Shown here piece by piece: positions 25,413-32,677 of a stretch of DNA of 64,000 nt (position 1 is its first letter; each line of letters starts with the position of its first letter). The notes beneath the pieces are model-generated. The model was not told where the DNA came from. It did not search any database and saw only the letters and a program-made list of their open reading frames with translations. The position numbers and the translations under genes are program-made. Origin of the DNA: Phycisphaerae bacterium. GTDB lineage: Bacteria; Planctomycetota; Phycisphaerae; UBA1845; UTPLA1. The stretch spans positions 62,001-126,000 of the forward strand of contig JAHBXN010000009.1 of assembly GCA_019636475.1 (NCBI GenBank), in the 5' to 3' direction.

Positions 25413-25673
25413 ATGAATGCAACTCTCGAAAACCCCGCCGCCAAAAGTCGAACGCCGATTCGCGTGGCCTTCGACGTGGCACCGAAGGCAATGGAAACGA
25501 TCGACAAGGCCGTGAAGGAGTTTGATTGTGTCGATGCCGGCGATTTGGTGCATCGCGCCTTGCTGGCCTACATCGGCATCCAGCGCAAGCGGCGTGCTGG
25601 ATATTCAGAGGTCATTGTCCGCAATCCCGAAACCCGCAAATCGCTGGTCATGGACTGGCCGGAGAACCAATGA
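25413..25673 (+). CDS. small RHH-like early protein
   Basis: 86 residues. RTPIRVAFDVAPKAMETIDK, followed by a helix ending DLVHRALLAYIGIQ, fits a beta-strand plus two helices (ribbon-helix-helix-like). GGAGG lies before the ATG. DNA binding is inferred. Confidence 0.45.
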   Translation: MNATLENPAAKSRTPIRVAFDVAPKAMETIDKAVKEFDCVDAGDLVHRALLAYIGIQRKRRAGYSEVIVRNPETRKSLVMDWPENQ

Positions 25674-26131
25674 AGCTCTCCCTGAAATTCAAATGGTTCG
25701 ACCTCTGGCTCGGGGCTTTCTGGGACCGAGATCGCAACACGTTATATGTTTGCATTTTGCCGTGCCTGCCCATCGTCATCGACTTCCGCAAAGCTTCGGA
25801 CATCGCGGACGACGAAATGGAAACCAGCATCGAACGCGCCTTTGACCGGTCCAAGAAGGAGCCGCTGTCGGCGTGGAGCGACAAGCGCGTCGAGCATGCG
25901 TTTCATCTGAATCGCGGCCCGGAGGACATCTCGATCCTCAACTGCCCCGAGTGCGGCGCGGATTCATTCTACGACGACAACGATAAATTCTGGTGCCACC
26001 ACTGCACCCGGTTCTTCGTGGTCATCCACGACGATGAGCCGACGCCGTGCGGCCGCTTTATCCGAGTCATGAAGTTCGCCCGAACGCTCAGCGACGTGAT
26101 GCCCGAAACCGAAGAGGAGGCGCGTAAATGA
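25670..26131 (+). CDS. zinc-ribbon early protein
   Basis: 153 residues from the ATGA overlap at 25670. The N-terminal 45 residues are hydrophobic beta sequence (WFDLWLGAFWDRDRNTLYVC); a ribbon CPECGADSFY and CHHC follows at about 96-116, then a helix. No family recognised. Coupled by four-base overlaps at both ends. Confidence 0.5.
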   Translation: MKLSLKFKWFDLWLGAFWDRDRNTLYVCILPCLPIVIDFRKASDIADDEMETSIERAFDRSKKEPLSAWSDKRVEHAFHLNRGPEDISILNCPECGADSFYDDNDKFWCHHCTRFFVVIHDDEPTPCGRFIRVMKFARTLSDVMPETEEEARK

Positions 26132-26403
26132 GCCTGAATTCATCCGACTCCGCCGCCCTGCGCGAAACCCGCCGACTGGTGCGGTCGCTCCGTTCCGATG
26201 TCTGCCCGTCCTGTGCGGGGAAGAAAAAGGGGATGCAGACCTTCTGTGGCAAGTGCTATTTCAAACTGCCCCATGCCATGCGTAAAGCACTCTACGACCG
26301 CGTCGGCGAGGGCTATGAAGAAGCATTCGCCGCCGCCTGCGATAAGCTCGGCGTCGGCAATCCGGTCATCCAGGACGAACTGTTTGATGGAGGAAAGTCT
26401 TGA
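26128..26403 (+). CDS. small zinc-ribbon early protein
   Basis: 91 residues. CPSC and CGKCYFKLP (about 26-47) form a rubredoxin-like ribbon, followed by a helix (YEEAFAAACDKLGVG). Small cysteine-ribbon proteins of this type are common in phage early operons; function unknown. Confidence 0.5.
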   Translation: MSLNSSDSAALRETRRLVRSLRSDVCPSCAGKKKGMQTFCGKCYFKLPHAMRKALYDRVGEGYEEAFAAACDKLGVGNPVIQDELFDGGKS

Positions 26404-26762
26404 AACGCAACAAAAAATTCGAACCGCCGCCCGGCTACAAGTCCGTGCCCGTCGCCGTCGCGAAGGAGATCGCGGAGAAGCACGACAAGGACATCGTCAT
26501 CATCGTCTGCTTTCAACAGGAGCCCGCGATATTCCACGGCACCAGTTACGGCCGCTCGGTCCGCGACAAAGTGCTCGCCGCCGACATGATCGAGCGATGT
26601 ATGGTGGCTGCCGGCGCTGAACCTGAAACGCGGAAGATGAACGAGGACTTCCGTTTCAAGACGGAGGCTGAATGGGCGAAGGAGAAAGAGCAACTCTGTG
26701 ACAAGATTAAGGCACTAGAAATCGAGGTGAGCAAGGCGAAGGAATTCATGCGAAAGCTATGA
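26400..26762 (+). CDS. early protein with C-terminal coiled coil, TTG start
   Basis: 120 residues beginning at a TTG that overlaps the previous stop (TTGA). Residues 35-45 (DIVIIVCFQQE) form a beta core with a Gly-Arg-rich middle, and the last 40 residues are a Lys/Glu coiled coil. No recognised family. Confidence 0.5.
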   Translation: MKRNKKFEPPPGYKSVPVAVAKEIAEKHDKDIVIIVCFQQEPAIFHGTSYGRSVRDKVLAADMIERCMVAAGAEPETRKMNEDFRFKTEAEWAKEKEQLCDKIKALEIEVSKAKEFMRKL

Positions 26763-27229
26763 AGTTAATCACGCCCGAACAACTCAAAAAGCTCTGGACC
26801 GCCGCTCGCCGCGCGGGCCATGATAATGACGCCGTCCACGCGATGCTGCCCACCGGCAAATTCTCCACCAAGGATTTGACCATCGCCGAGGCCGCGATCC
26901 TCATCGACGCCATCGAAAAGCAGCAGCCGCCCAACTATGAGAATCGCCGGCCGTTCGAGCGCCCCTCGAAGCCGCGTCGACCGAAGGGCGTCTACGCCTT
27001 CGCCACCGGCCCGCAAAAGAACACGATCGACGAACTCCGCCGCGAACTCGGTTGGAAGGCGGAAGACTTAAGCGACTGGCTCTCGAAGCGGCATTTCACG
27101 GACGGCCGGCCCATGAACAAAATCGATTCCAGCGGCGACGCCGTCCGCGTCATCGAACTCTTAAAGCAGGTGAAGATCAAACAACACCGCGCCAACCAGC
27201 CGCGCGAGGAACGACGCGCGCCGTTTTGA
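26759..27229 (+). CDS. GemA/gp16-like early protein
   Basis: 156 residues. The N-terminal part (LWTAARRAGHDNDAVHAMLP, TGKFSTKDLTIAEAAILIDA) and the C-terminal TGPQKNTIDELRRELGWKAE plus VIELLKQVK resemble the two halves of the Mu gp16 (GemA, DUF1018) family, linked by a Pro/Arg-rich segment. In Mu, GemA affects host gene expression and DNA supercoiling. Similarity is weak, but position in the early operon agrees. Confidence 0.5.
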   Translation: MKLITPEQLKKLWTAARRAGHDNDAVHAMLPTGKFSTKDLTIAEAAILIDAIEKQQPPNYENRRPFERPSKPRRPKGVYAFATGPQKNTIDELRRELGWKAEDLSDWLSKRHFTDGRPMNKIDSSGDAVRVIELLKQVKIKQHRANQPREERRAPF

Positions 27230-27245
27230 AAGGAGCATTGACGAG

Positions 27246-27617
27246 GTGACGACAGAGACAATCGACAAGCTATTTCTCGAATTGGCCCAGTTCACGCAGG
27301 CCGAGTCAGGCCGCGAAGCGGAACTTTTGTCGTGCATTCAAGGCGTCGCGCGTGCCGTTGGCTGCAATCACACTGAAGACGCCGATGGACGGGCGAAATT
27401 GATTCGATGTGTCGAAGAACTGATGTTTGAACCCACCGGCGAGTCATGCCGTGGATGTGGCAAACCGCTGGTTAAAGGCAATGCCAGGATCGCGGATGGC
27501 TGTCCCTGCAATTCAGCACGCGGAATCAATCATGGAATTGTTCCCGTGAACGTCTGCACTTGTAAAGACTGCGACCCGGCAGAGACAGGCTCATCGCGAG
27601 TTCACTGTATGAAATGA
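27246..27617 (+). CDS. Cys-rich early protein
   Basis: 123 residues from a GTG with AAAGGAG about ten bases upstream. The N-terminal helical half (DKLFLELAQFTQAESGREAE) is followed by CRGCGKPLVKG, CPC and CTCKDC motifs, probably binding zinc. No family recognised. Confidence 0.5.
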   Translation: MTTETIDKLFLELAQFTQAESGREAELLSCIQGVARAVGCNHTEDADGRAKLIRCVEELMFEPTGESCRGCGKPLVKGNARIADGCPCNSARGINHGIVPVNVCTCKDCDPAETGSSRVHCMK

Positions 27618-27976
27618 GCGAGATGATGAACGCCGAAAAGAAAACCCTGACCGACCACTGCCACGGCACCGGCACCATCGACGATCAACCCTGTCCAGGC
27701 TGCGACGAATGCGAGGTGATCGATCTGGACGAGGATGATGGCCCATGCTGGTGCGGTGTCGAAAATCCGCACTACGAAGACCTGCCCGACCGCTGCGGCG
27801 GCGACGGCGTGATTCATTGCGAATGCGGCGGCGACTTCTGCGTCTGCCATTGGCACGGCGGGGTCGAGTGCCTTGGCTGTCCGGATTGTGATGATCGCAA
27901 CGACGACGATGACTTCGACGACGACGACGAACACGAGTGGAACGAGGATTTAGAAAACTGGGAATGCGAACCTTGA
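27614..27976 (+). CDS. very acidic, Cys/His-rich early protein
   Basis: 120 residues, ATGA-coupled. CPGCDEC, CWCG, CECGGDFCVC and CLGCPDC make it unusually Cys-rich, with DnaJ-like CxxC spacing (CHGTGTIDDQPCPGC). The C-terminus is nearly all Asp/Glu (DDDDFDDDDEHEW). The acidic tail could mimic DNA or bind metal; such proteins are sometimes phage anti-restriction factors (speculation). Confidence 0.5.
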   Translation: MSEMMNAEKKTLTDHCHGTGTIDDQPCPGCDECEVIDLDEDDGPCWCGVENPHYEDLPDRCGGDGVIHCECGGDFCVCHWHGGVECLGCPDCDDRNDDDDFDDDDEHEWNEDLENWECEP

Positions 27977-28854
27977 CCCAGACCGCCAAACAACCCGCTC
28001 TCCCCGGCCTTCAAACCGCCGCCGCCGATGCCGCCCGCTCGGCATCGCACCTGCGCGACTCATGGACCAGGGCCGAGTGCGACTTCGCCCTGCGCTGCAT
28101 CGAAGTCTGGAACGAGGCGTTCGCCAATTTCGGCATCCGCGCCAACAAGACCAAGCACAATATGTTCCTCGCCGTCCACGCGCTGAAATGGATCAGCGGC
28201 CCGCTGAATGATGGCGAAAAGATGTCCGCCGAAGATGTGCTCGTCGCGATCCGCGCCTATGCCGCCGATCCGTGGATCAAGGAGAAGTGCAACGGCCGCT
28301 TCCTGGCATTCCCCGATTGGATGAAGGACGCGGTCGACAAGAACATCGACAAGCAACTCGCCCGCGTCGGTAAGCGCCGCGGCCACGCCGCCCCGTCCCC
28401 CGCAGAGATCGCCGAGAAGAGGCAATCCGTCGCAGATCGAGTGCGATATGACAAAGCAATGGCGTTCATCACGGACCGTGGCTGGCTTCGCCACGTCAAC
28501 ACGATTGCCAGCACGAGGACGGATAATCCGCCCACGATCCGCGAGTACTTGTCTGGCCTTCGCGCCATAGCCGCACGAGGCAACGGCCGAGACCATAAAA
28601 AACTGCACGAACATTACGACATTCTGATCGGCCACCTCGACGCGATCGAAGCGTTGCCAAAGTCCAACCGCAAAGCATGGGCCGCGATCATGAATTATGC
28701 GTTGGGTGCGCTACGGCCCATGAAGGATTCACCGATCAAAGTCAGCTTGCGGCTTGCGATCGCCGCCGAGCTCGTCGCGCGGTTCGGCGTTGAACGCGCG
28801 GCGCAGATTGCGTCAAAGCAACCGATCCAGGAGGTTCAAAAGTCCGCGAAGTGA
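27964..28854 (+). CDS. early phage protein, unknown
   Basis: 296 residues starting MRTLTQTAKQPALPGLQTAA and overlapping the acidic gene by 13 bases. It is mostly helical with no signal peptide; WNEAFANFGIRANKTKHNMF and the Lys-rich NGRFLAFPDWMKDAVDKNID segment resemble replication-type or host-take-over phage proteins, without a definite family. Confidence 0.5.
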   Translation: MRTLTQTAKQPALPGLQTAAADAARSASHLRDSWTRAECDFALRCIEVWNEAFANFGIRANKTKHNMFLAVHALKWISGPLNDGEKMSAEDVLVAIRAYAADPWIKEKCNGRFLAFPDWMKDAVDKNIDKQLARVGKRRGHAAPSPAEIAEKRQSVADRVRYDKAMAFITDRGWLRHVNTIASTRTDNPPTIREYLSGLRAIAARGNGRDHKKLHEHYDILIGHLDAIEALPKSNRKAWAAIMNYALGALRPMKDSPIKVSLRLAIAAELVARFGVERAAQIASKQPIQEVQKSAK

Positions 28855-28977
28855 AAAGGCCCGGCGCGTGGGGCGGCACCGGCCGAACCCACGCGGTGTT
28901 ACGAGCACCGGATTTATCGCGCCGGGCTATTTCCCCAACAGCCCACAAATCGGCACCGGAGAATGCAGGCATGAGAA

Positions 28978-29142
28978 GTGAAGAAAGGGAAAACTACGCG
29001 GCCGCACGCCGCGGATGAAAAGGGCATTCGTTATCAGCCGCGGTTCGCCGTGGCCATCGAGTGCAGGAACGAACGAGACCAGCGCCGGCTTTACAACCGG
29101 CTGCGCAAGAGCGGCCTTGAGCCGAAGGTGCTGGTCCTATGA
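28978..29142 (+). CDS. 54-residue early protein, GTG start
   Basis: Open frame from GTG 28978 to a TGA that overlaps the next ATG (ATGA). The product MKKGKTTRPHAADEKGIRYQ continues to CRNERDQRRLYNRLRKSGLE PKVLVL, the compact beta-alpha-beta look of a small phage protein. Coupling to the ABC-GNAT gene supports it. The stretch 28855-28977 has no other gene. Confidence 0.5.
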   Translation: MKKGKTTRPHAADEKGIRYQPRFAVAIECRNERDQRRLYNRLRKSGLEPKVLVL

Positions 29143-30260
29143 AGACATACGATGTTTCTCGCAGCTGCAAAATTCCGTCGAGCTACCGGGCAGCCCGCGT
29201 CCGCTCGCTCTTCAACGTCACGCCCGATCAGGGCAGCACGTTCACGCTTCGCGCCGAACTTCCAACCGACGAATCAGATTGGCGCGTCGGCCTCATCGTC
29301 GGTCCGAGTGGGTCAGGGAAAAGCACGCTCGCTCGCGAGGCGTTCGGCACCGACTGCGAACACAGTCGATTTGTCTGGACGCGCGGTCCCATCATCGACC
29401 AGATTGGCGCGAGCGTGCCGTTCAATGACGCCGTCGCCGCGCTATCCGCGGTCGGACTTGGCAGTTGCCCGTCCTGGCTCAGGCCGTTCGACGTTCTTTC
29501 GGTCGGTGAAAAGTTCCGGGCCGAACTCGCCCGGCTCTTGCTCGAGGCCGGCGATCGCGTGTGGCTGGATGAATTCACGTCCGCCCTCGACCGCAAGGTG
29601 GCCCGCGTCGCGGCCCATGCTTTCGGTAAGGCGTGGCGGCGGCGAGCCGGTCAGTTCGTGGCCGTCACATGCCACGGCGATGTCACCGACTGGCTTCAGC
29701 CCGATTGGATTTTCGACGCCGCGAAGGGCACCTTCGCAAGGAGGTTGCTTCGGCGACGGCCCGAAATCACGATCGAAGTCCGTCAAACGAATTGGTCGAT
29801 GTGGCGACTATTTGAGCCGCATCATTACTTGAAGCTTCCGCTCATGGCAGGTGCAACGAACTTTGTCGGATACGTGGAGGGCGAGCCCATCGTCCATCTC
29901 GCCGCTGCGCCAACGTGCGGCGTCAAGAGCGTGCGCTTCAGCCGATTGGTGGTCATGCCCGAATGGCAGGGCGCGGGCGTCGGCATGGCGTTTCTGAATC
30001 ACATGGCCGAACGTTACTTCCGCGGCCGCAATCGCTACGCGAAGCGGATGACCAGCATCATCCACACGAGCCACCCCGGCCTCGCCGCGGCGCTGCGCCG
30101 TGACGAACGATGGGTTCTCACCACGGCGCGCATCGGCGAAAAGTCCGATCGTGCCGGCAAGGCGGGAAGCCGCCGACACGCGGCCGGCCACAACGTGCCG
30201 ACGTTTGGTGGTCACCTTCGAGCCGTTCTTGGATTTCGATACATCGGAGACCGCACATGA
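29139..30260 (+). CDS. ABC-type ATPase fused to GNAT acetyltransferase
   Basis: 373 residues in two domains. Residues 45-200 form an ABC ATPase: Walker A GPSGSGKST (55-63), signature LSVGEKFR (120-127) and Walker B VWLDEF (Asp144). Residues 215-330 form a GNAT fold with acetyl-CoA-binding motif VVMPEWQGAGVGMAF. No membrane segments, so not a transporter. It lies near the phage right end, where Mu keeps its GNAT-fold DNA-modifying Mom protein, and is coupled to a formyltransferase-like gene. A nucleic-acid or nucleotide modification role is inferred. Confidence 0.75.
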   Translation: MKTYDVSRSCKIPSSYRAARVRSLFNVTPDQGSTFTLRAELPTDESDWRVGLIVGPSGSGKSTLAREAFGTDCEHSRFVWTRGPIIDQIGASVPFNDAVAALSAVGLGSCPSWLRPFDVLSVGEKFRAELARLLLEAGDRVWLDEFTSALDRKVARVAAHAFGKAWRRRAGQFVAVTCHGDVTDWLQPDWIFDAAKGTFARRLLRRRPEITIEVRQTNWSMWRLFEPHHYLKLPLMAGATNFVGYVEGEPIVHLAAAPTCGVKSVRFSRLVVMPEWQGAGVGMAFLNHMAERYFRGRNRYAKRMTSIIHTSHPGLAAALRRDERWVLTTARIGEKSDRAGKAGSRRHAAGHNVPTFGGHLRAVLGFRYIGDRT

Positions 30261-30832
30261 GACTTTTCATCATGGGCGAGTCCCGGTTCGCGGCCGTCTT
30301 CCTTCGCGCGGCCGTTGCGTTTGGTCATGAGGTGGTTGGAGTCTCGTCAACGTCGAACTAGATGACAGCCGATCCGCTCGCCGCTGCCGCGGCCTCGTTC
30401 GGCATTGCTCAGGTTTCATCCGACCTGATCGCGCTGAACGCGGGCGATCCGCTTCGACGCTCCGGCGCGGAACTCCTCGTCCTGGCCAACGTCTCGCGGC
30501 TGCTCTCCGAGGCCGTTCTGAGCGCATGCCCGCGCGGGTCGATCTGCTTTCACCCGTCGCTCTTGCCGAGGCACCGCGGCAAGCGCGCCGTCGCCGCCGC
30601 GATCAAGGCCGGCGACACGTTCACCGGCGTCTCGATTTTCTGGCCGGACAAAGGCGCGGACACCGGTCCGATCATCCTTCGAAGCCGGGTCGAGATCGCA
30701 TCGAATGACACCCCGATGTCGCTCTACCACGCCAAGCTCGTCCCGGTCGGCATCCACTGCCTGCTCGCGGCCGTCGCCGCGATCGAAGCCGACGCCGCCC
30801 CCCGCATCCCTCAAGAGGAGGCCGCGCTATGA
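30257..30832 (+). pseudogene. formyltransferase-like gene split by in-frame TAG
   Basis: The frame starts at ATG 30257 with a Rossmann start (MRLFIMGESRFAAVFLRAAV AFGHEVVGV) typical of methionyl-tRNA/GAR formyltransferases. TAG at 30359-30361 follows, then ATG 30362 in the same frame. The second part has CFHPSLLPRHRGKRAVAAAI and DKGADTGPIILR, the conserved active-site and folate-site segments. Without the TAG it would be one 191-residue domain. It is either a recent nonsense mutant or two coupled half-proteins. The full-length Fmt C-terminal domain is absent. Confidence 0.7.
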
Positions 30833-30837
30833 AGCAG

Positions 30838-30984
30838 TCACCCGGCCCTTCGCGTGAACCGAGCCGACCAGATTTCTTCGCCCGCGTCGGTGCGAACAAG
30901 GTAGCTCAACGGCGCTCCGCCGCCCGGTTTGAAAAACGCGATGCACACCACGCGGCCCCTTGTGCCGCCCGGCTTGGTCACCAC
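30838..30984 (-). CDS. doubtful small minus-strand ORF
   Basis: 48 residues from GTG 30984: MVTKPGGTRGRVVCIAFFKP, then GGAPLSYLVRTDAGEEIWSA. The composition is protein-like (a KOW/SH3-like beta pattern) and more convincing than the plus-strand frame here. It is convergent with the early operon. Start and expression are unproven. Confidence 0.35.
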   Translation of the reverse strand: MVTKPGGTRGRVVCIAFFKPGGGAPLSYLVRTDAGEEIWSARFTRRAG

Positions 30985-31012
30985 GGCACCGGCCCGAAAC
31001 GCCTCGCCCTTC

Positions 31013-31032
31013 GCAAATGTCCGGACATTTGC
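31013..31032. repeat. perfect 20-bp palindrome with extra half-site
   Basis: GCAAATGTCC followed by its exact complement GGACATTTGC (31013-31032), with a further GGACATT at 31034-31040, 11 bases after the first. This is the look of a regulator or transposase-accessory site in the right-end region. Confidence 0.6.
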
Positions 31033-31113
31033 CGGACATTCGGATGCGCGCAGGTTTTATCATTTCCGCGCGTAACTCCTTATTTTTCAAACAGCTTGCG
31101 GCGAAAGCGCAAA

Positions 31114-31174
31114 TCCGCCTTTGTGACAAAATCCCCCCGTTTTTTATCCGATTATCCGCTTTTATGACAAAATC
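31114..31174. repeat. subterminal repeats, probable transposase-binding sites
   Basis: Two 20-mers of consensus TCCGCYTTTRTGACAAAATC lie at 31114-31133 and 31155-31174, differing at two bases and spaced 41 apart. A weaker copy (CCTT, nine bases, then AAATCCCC) lies at 31206-31224, and two 8-base TTATCCG-type repeats fall between. Mu-family ends carry such clusters as transposase sites within about 200 bases of the terminus. Confidence 0.55.
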
Positions 31175-31287
31175 TCGCCCGAACGTAACCTACGCCATTT
31201 CCTAGCCTTACGCGAAAAATCCCCATTTTTCTTTATGCCAGATTTTCCTGCGCGCGCTATGAATTCACAACTCATTTTCTTACAGAA

Positions 31288-31302
31288 TGTTAATGTCTAA
31301 CA
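31288..31302. other. candidate prophage right terminus
   Basis: TGTTA ATGTC TAACA. The outward end TAACA would give an inward-reading terminus TGTTA, matching the TG...CA ends of this class. Host-like sequence and a new gene follow. The true border cannot be fixed without the left end and target duplication. Confidence 0.3.
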
Positions 31303-31390
31303 ACCCAAGGTGTGCCCAAGCCGTCCGATTCAGTGAGCAAGCTTCAGAATAGGTTCGATGCTAAATTGCGATGTGACCGGAGAATCCTCA

Positions 31391-32656
31391 GTGAAGCTTA
31401 CGCCTACCAACAAACAGCGACCCGGGATGCGTCGGCTCGGCCGCATGCTCGCAATCGCGGGAATCGGCGCCGTCAGTACGCAAGCGATTGTCGCGGCAGG
31501 GCAAATCACAAGTATCGGCCCTCGCTATACGCGCGACACGCTGGCGGTCGCGCGGCAGCACCCGGACGCACCGGCATTCATCGCCAATCGCCGGGCGGGG
31601 CTGGTCTCGTGGGCGGCGCGGTACGCTTCGAATGCCGCGACAATGGAACAGGCGGTGCAGTGCGCCCACTGGGCCGCAACCTATCAGGCGCTGACGGGTG
31701 ACAAGACGTTCGAGCGGGAGTTGCTCGCGGCGTGCCGCCGAATCGCCGGGCAGTGGCCAGGTGCAGAACTGTCGGCACTGTCCGCCGACAAGCGCGACTA
31801 TCAGTTGTTCGTGACGAATCCCGAGCCGGTCATCATCACCCTGTCCCGCGTCGCCGCCCTGCACGCCGAAGCCCGCGACGTTCTCCGGCCTGTCCTCGCA
31901 CGCGAGTTGGACCGGCTGCGGCGCGGCGACGTCGCATGGCCGTATCGATACGGCAAGGTGTCGCTGTGCCTGGTCGAGATCAAGCGGGCACTGGGTTTGC
32001 CGTGCGATCCGATGGCGGATGACGGGGCGATTCGCGGATTGAAATTCATGCTCGATCATTGCGACGAATCCGGCTGGCCCGAGCAGATGGTCGGCAGCGT
32101 CTGGTACATCAACAACAACTGGCATCCGGTGCTGGTCGGCATGGGCCGGGACATTCGCGACAAAATGACGGACGCGGACCGCGCGAAATTCGACGCGGCC
32201 TATTCGTTTCCGTTCCGCTTCAGCGTGGCGGGCGCCGCCGGTGAGCTCATCACGCCGAACATCGGCGAGGATTTCGCGATCCAGCGCAGGCAATCGAGCG
32301 CGTTTTACACCGGCGCCGTGGCGAACTGGCCCGGCGATGACGCGATCTCGGCCTACATGCGCTATCGAGCGCGACGGGAAGTTGATCTTCCCGTTCAGTT
32401 CAATGACCTGTTCATGCCGCCCGTACCGACGAAGCGGCCGCCGGTTCCGCCGCTGAAACCGCGTGAGGACTTCGGCGTTCGCGCGACGATTCTTCGGCAA
32501 TTGCCGGATGGCGGCGCGATCGTGATTCACTGGTGTAACGGCCGCCAACTGCGCGCGGGCGAGCACGCGCCGGAACTGGACTGGCCGATCATCCTGAAAC
32601 TCGACCAGCAAGGCCATCCGACCCGGCTCAGCTGGAAGACGCTGAATTCGCGTTGA
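31391..32656 (+). CDS. secreted protein, paralogue of the prophage 23.8-kb gene
   Basis: 421 residues from GTG 31391, chosen because GGAG lies eight bases upstream; the signal peptide core is MLAIAGIGAVSTQAIVAA. The mature domain shares the motifs YQLFVTNPEP, YGKVSLC and ALGLPCDP with the prophage copy (43 of 77 identical in the best block) but has no dockerin loop. Pro-rich linker FMPPVPTKRPPVPPLKPRED near the C-terminus is also shared in type. Family unknown. It lies about 90 bases beyond the presumed phage end and converges on sodB-like. Confidence 0.6.
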   Translation: MKLTPTNKQRPGMRRLGRMLAIAGIGAVSTQAIVAAGQITSIGPRYTRDTLAVARQHPDAPAFIANRRAGLVSWAARYASNAATMEQAVQCAHWAATYQALTGDKTFERELLAACRRIAGQWPGAELSALSADKRDYQLFVTNPEPVIITLSRVAALHAEARDVLRPVLARELDRLRRGDVAWPYRYGKVSLCLVEIKRALGLPCDPMADDGAIRGLKFMLDHCDESGWPEQMVGSVWYINNNWHPVLVGMGRDIRDKMTDADRAKFDAAYSFPFRFSVAGAAGELITPNIGEDFAIQRRQSSAFYTGAVANWPGDDAISAYMRYRARREVDLPVQFNDLFMPPVPTKRPPVPPLKPREDFGVRATILRQLPDGGAIVIHWCNGRQLRAGEHAPELDWPIILKLDQQGHPTRLSWKTLNSR

Positions 32657-32677
32657 TGTGTTCGGCGGCGCGGGATC

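Larger units (their letters stand above)
1..31302. mobile_element. Mu-like transposable prophage (left end outside window)
   Basis: Recognised from a MuA-type transposase next to a MuB-type ATPase plus a long set of Mu-family head and tail genes (gp27, gp28, gp29+F, I/Z, T, gp36, gpG types). Late genes run leftward off the window edge, early genes rightward, with the repressor region between them at about 17.7-18.7 kb. The right border is inferred from subterminal repeats at 31114-31174 and a change to host-type genes after 31.39 kb; 31302 is only a candidate. A tail tube without a sheath gene suggests a siphovirus of B3/D3112 type. Apart from one in-frame stop the genes look intact, so it may be an active prophage (inference). 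Confidence 0.9.

Noticed and set aside
30829-31167. 112-codon plus-strand frame after the formyltransferase-like gene
   Set aside because: Its ATG overlaps the previous stop, but composition is Arg/Pro/His-rich like a shadow frame and it runs into the terminal repeats; the minus-strand frame is more protein-like.
1-31302. TAG recoding in the prophage
   Set aside because: Other prophage genes end normally at TAG, so the TAG in the formyltransferase-like gene is better seen as mutation or stop-restart.
31388-32617. 409-codon minus-strand frame
   Set aside because: Antisense to the secreted paralogue, which has a signal peptide and a recognisable relative.
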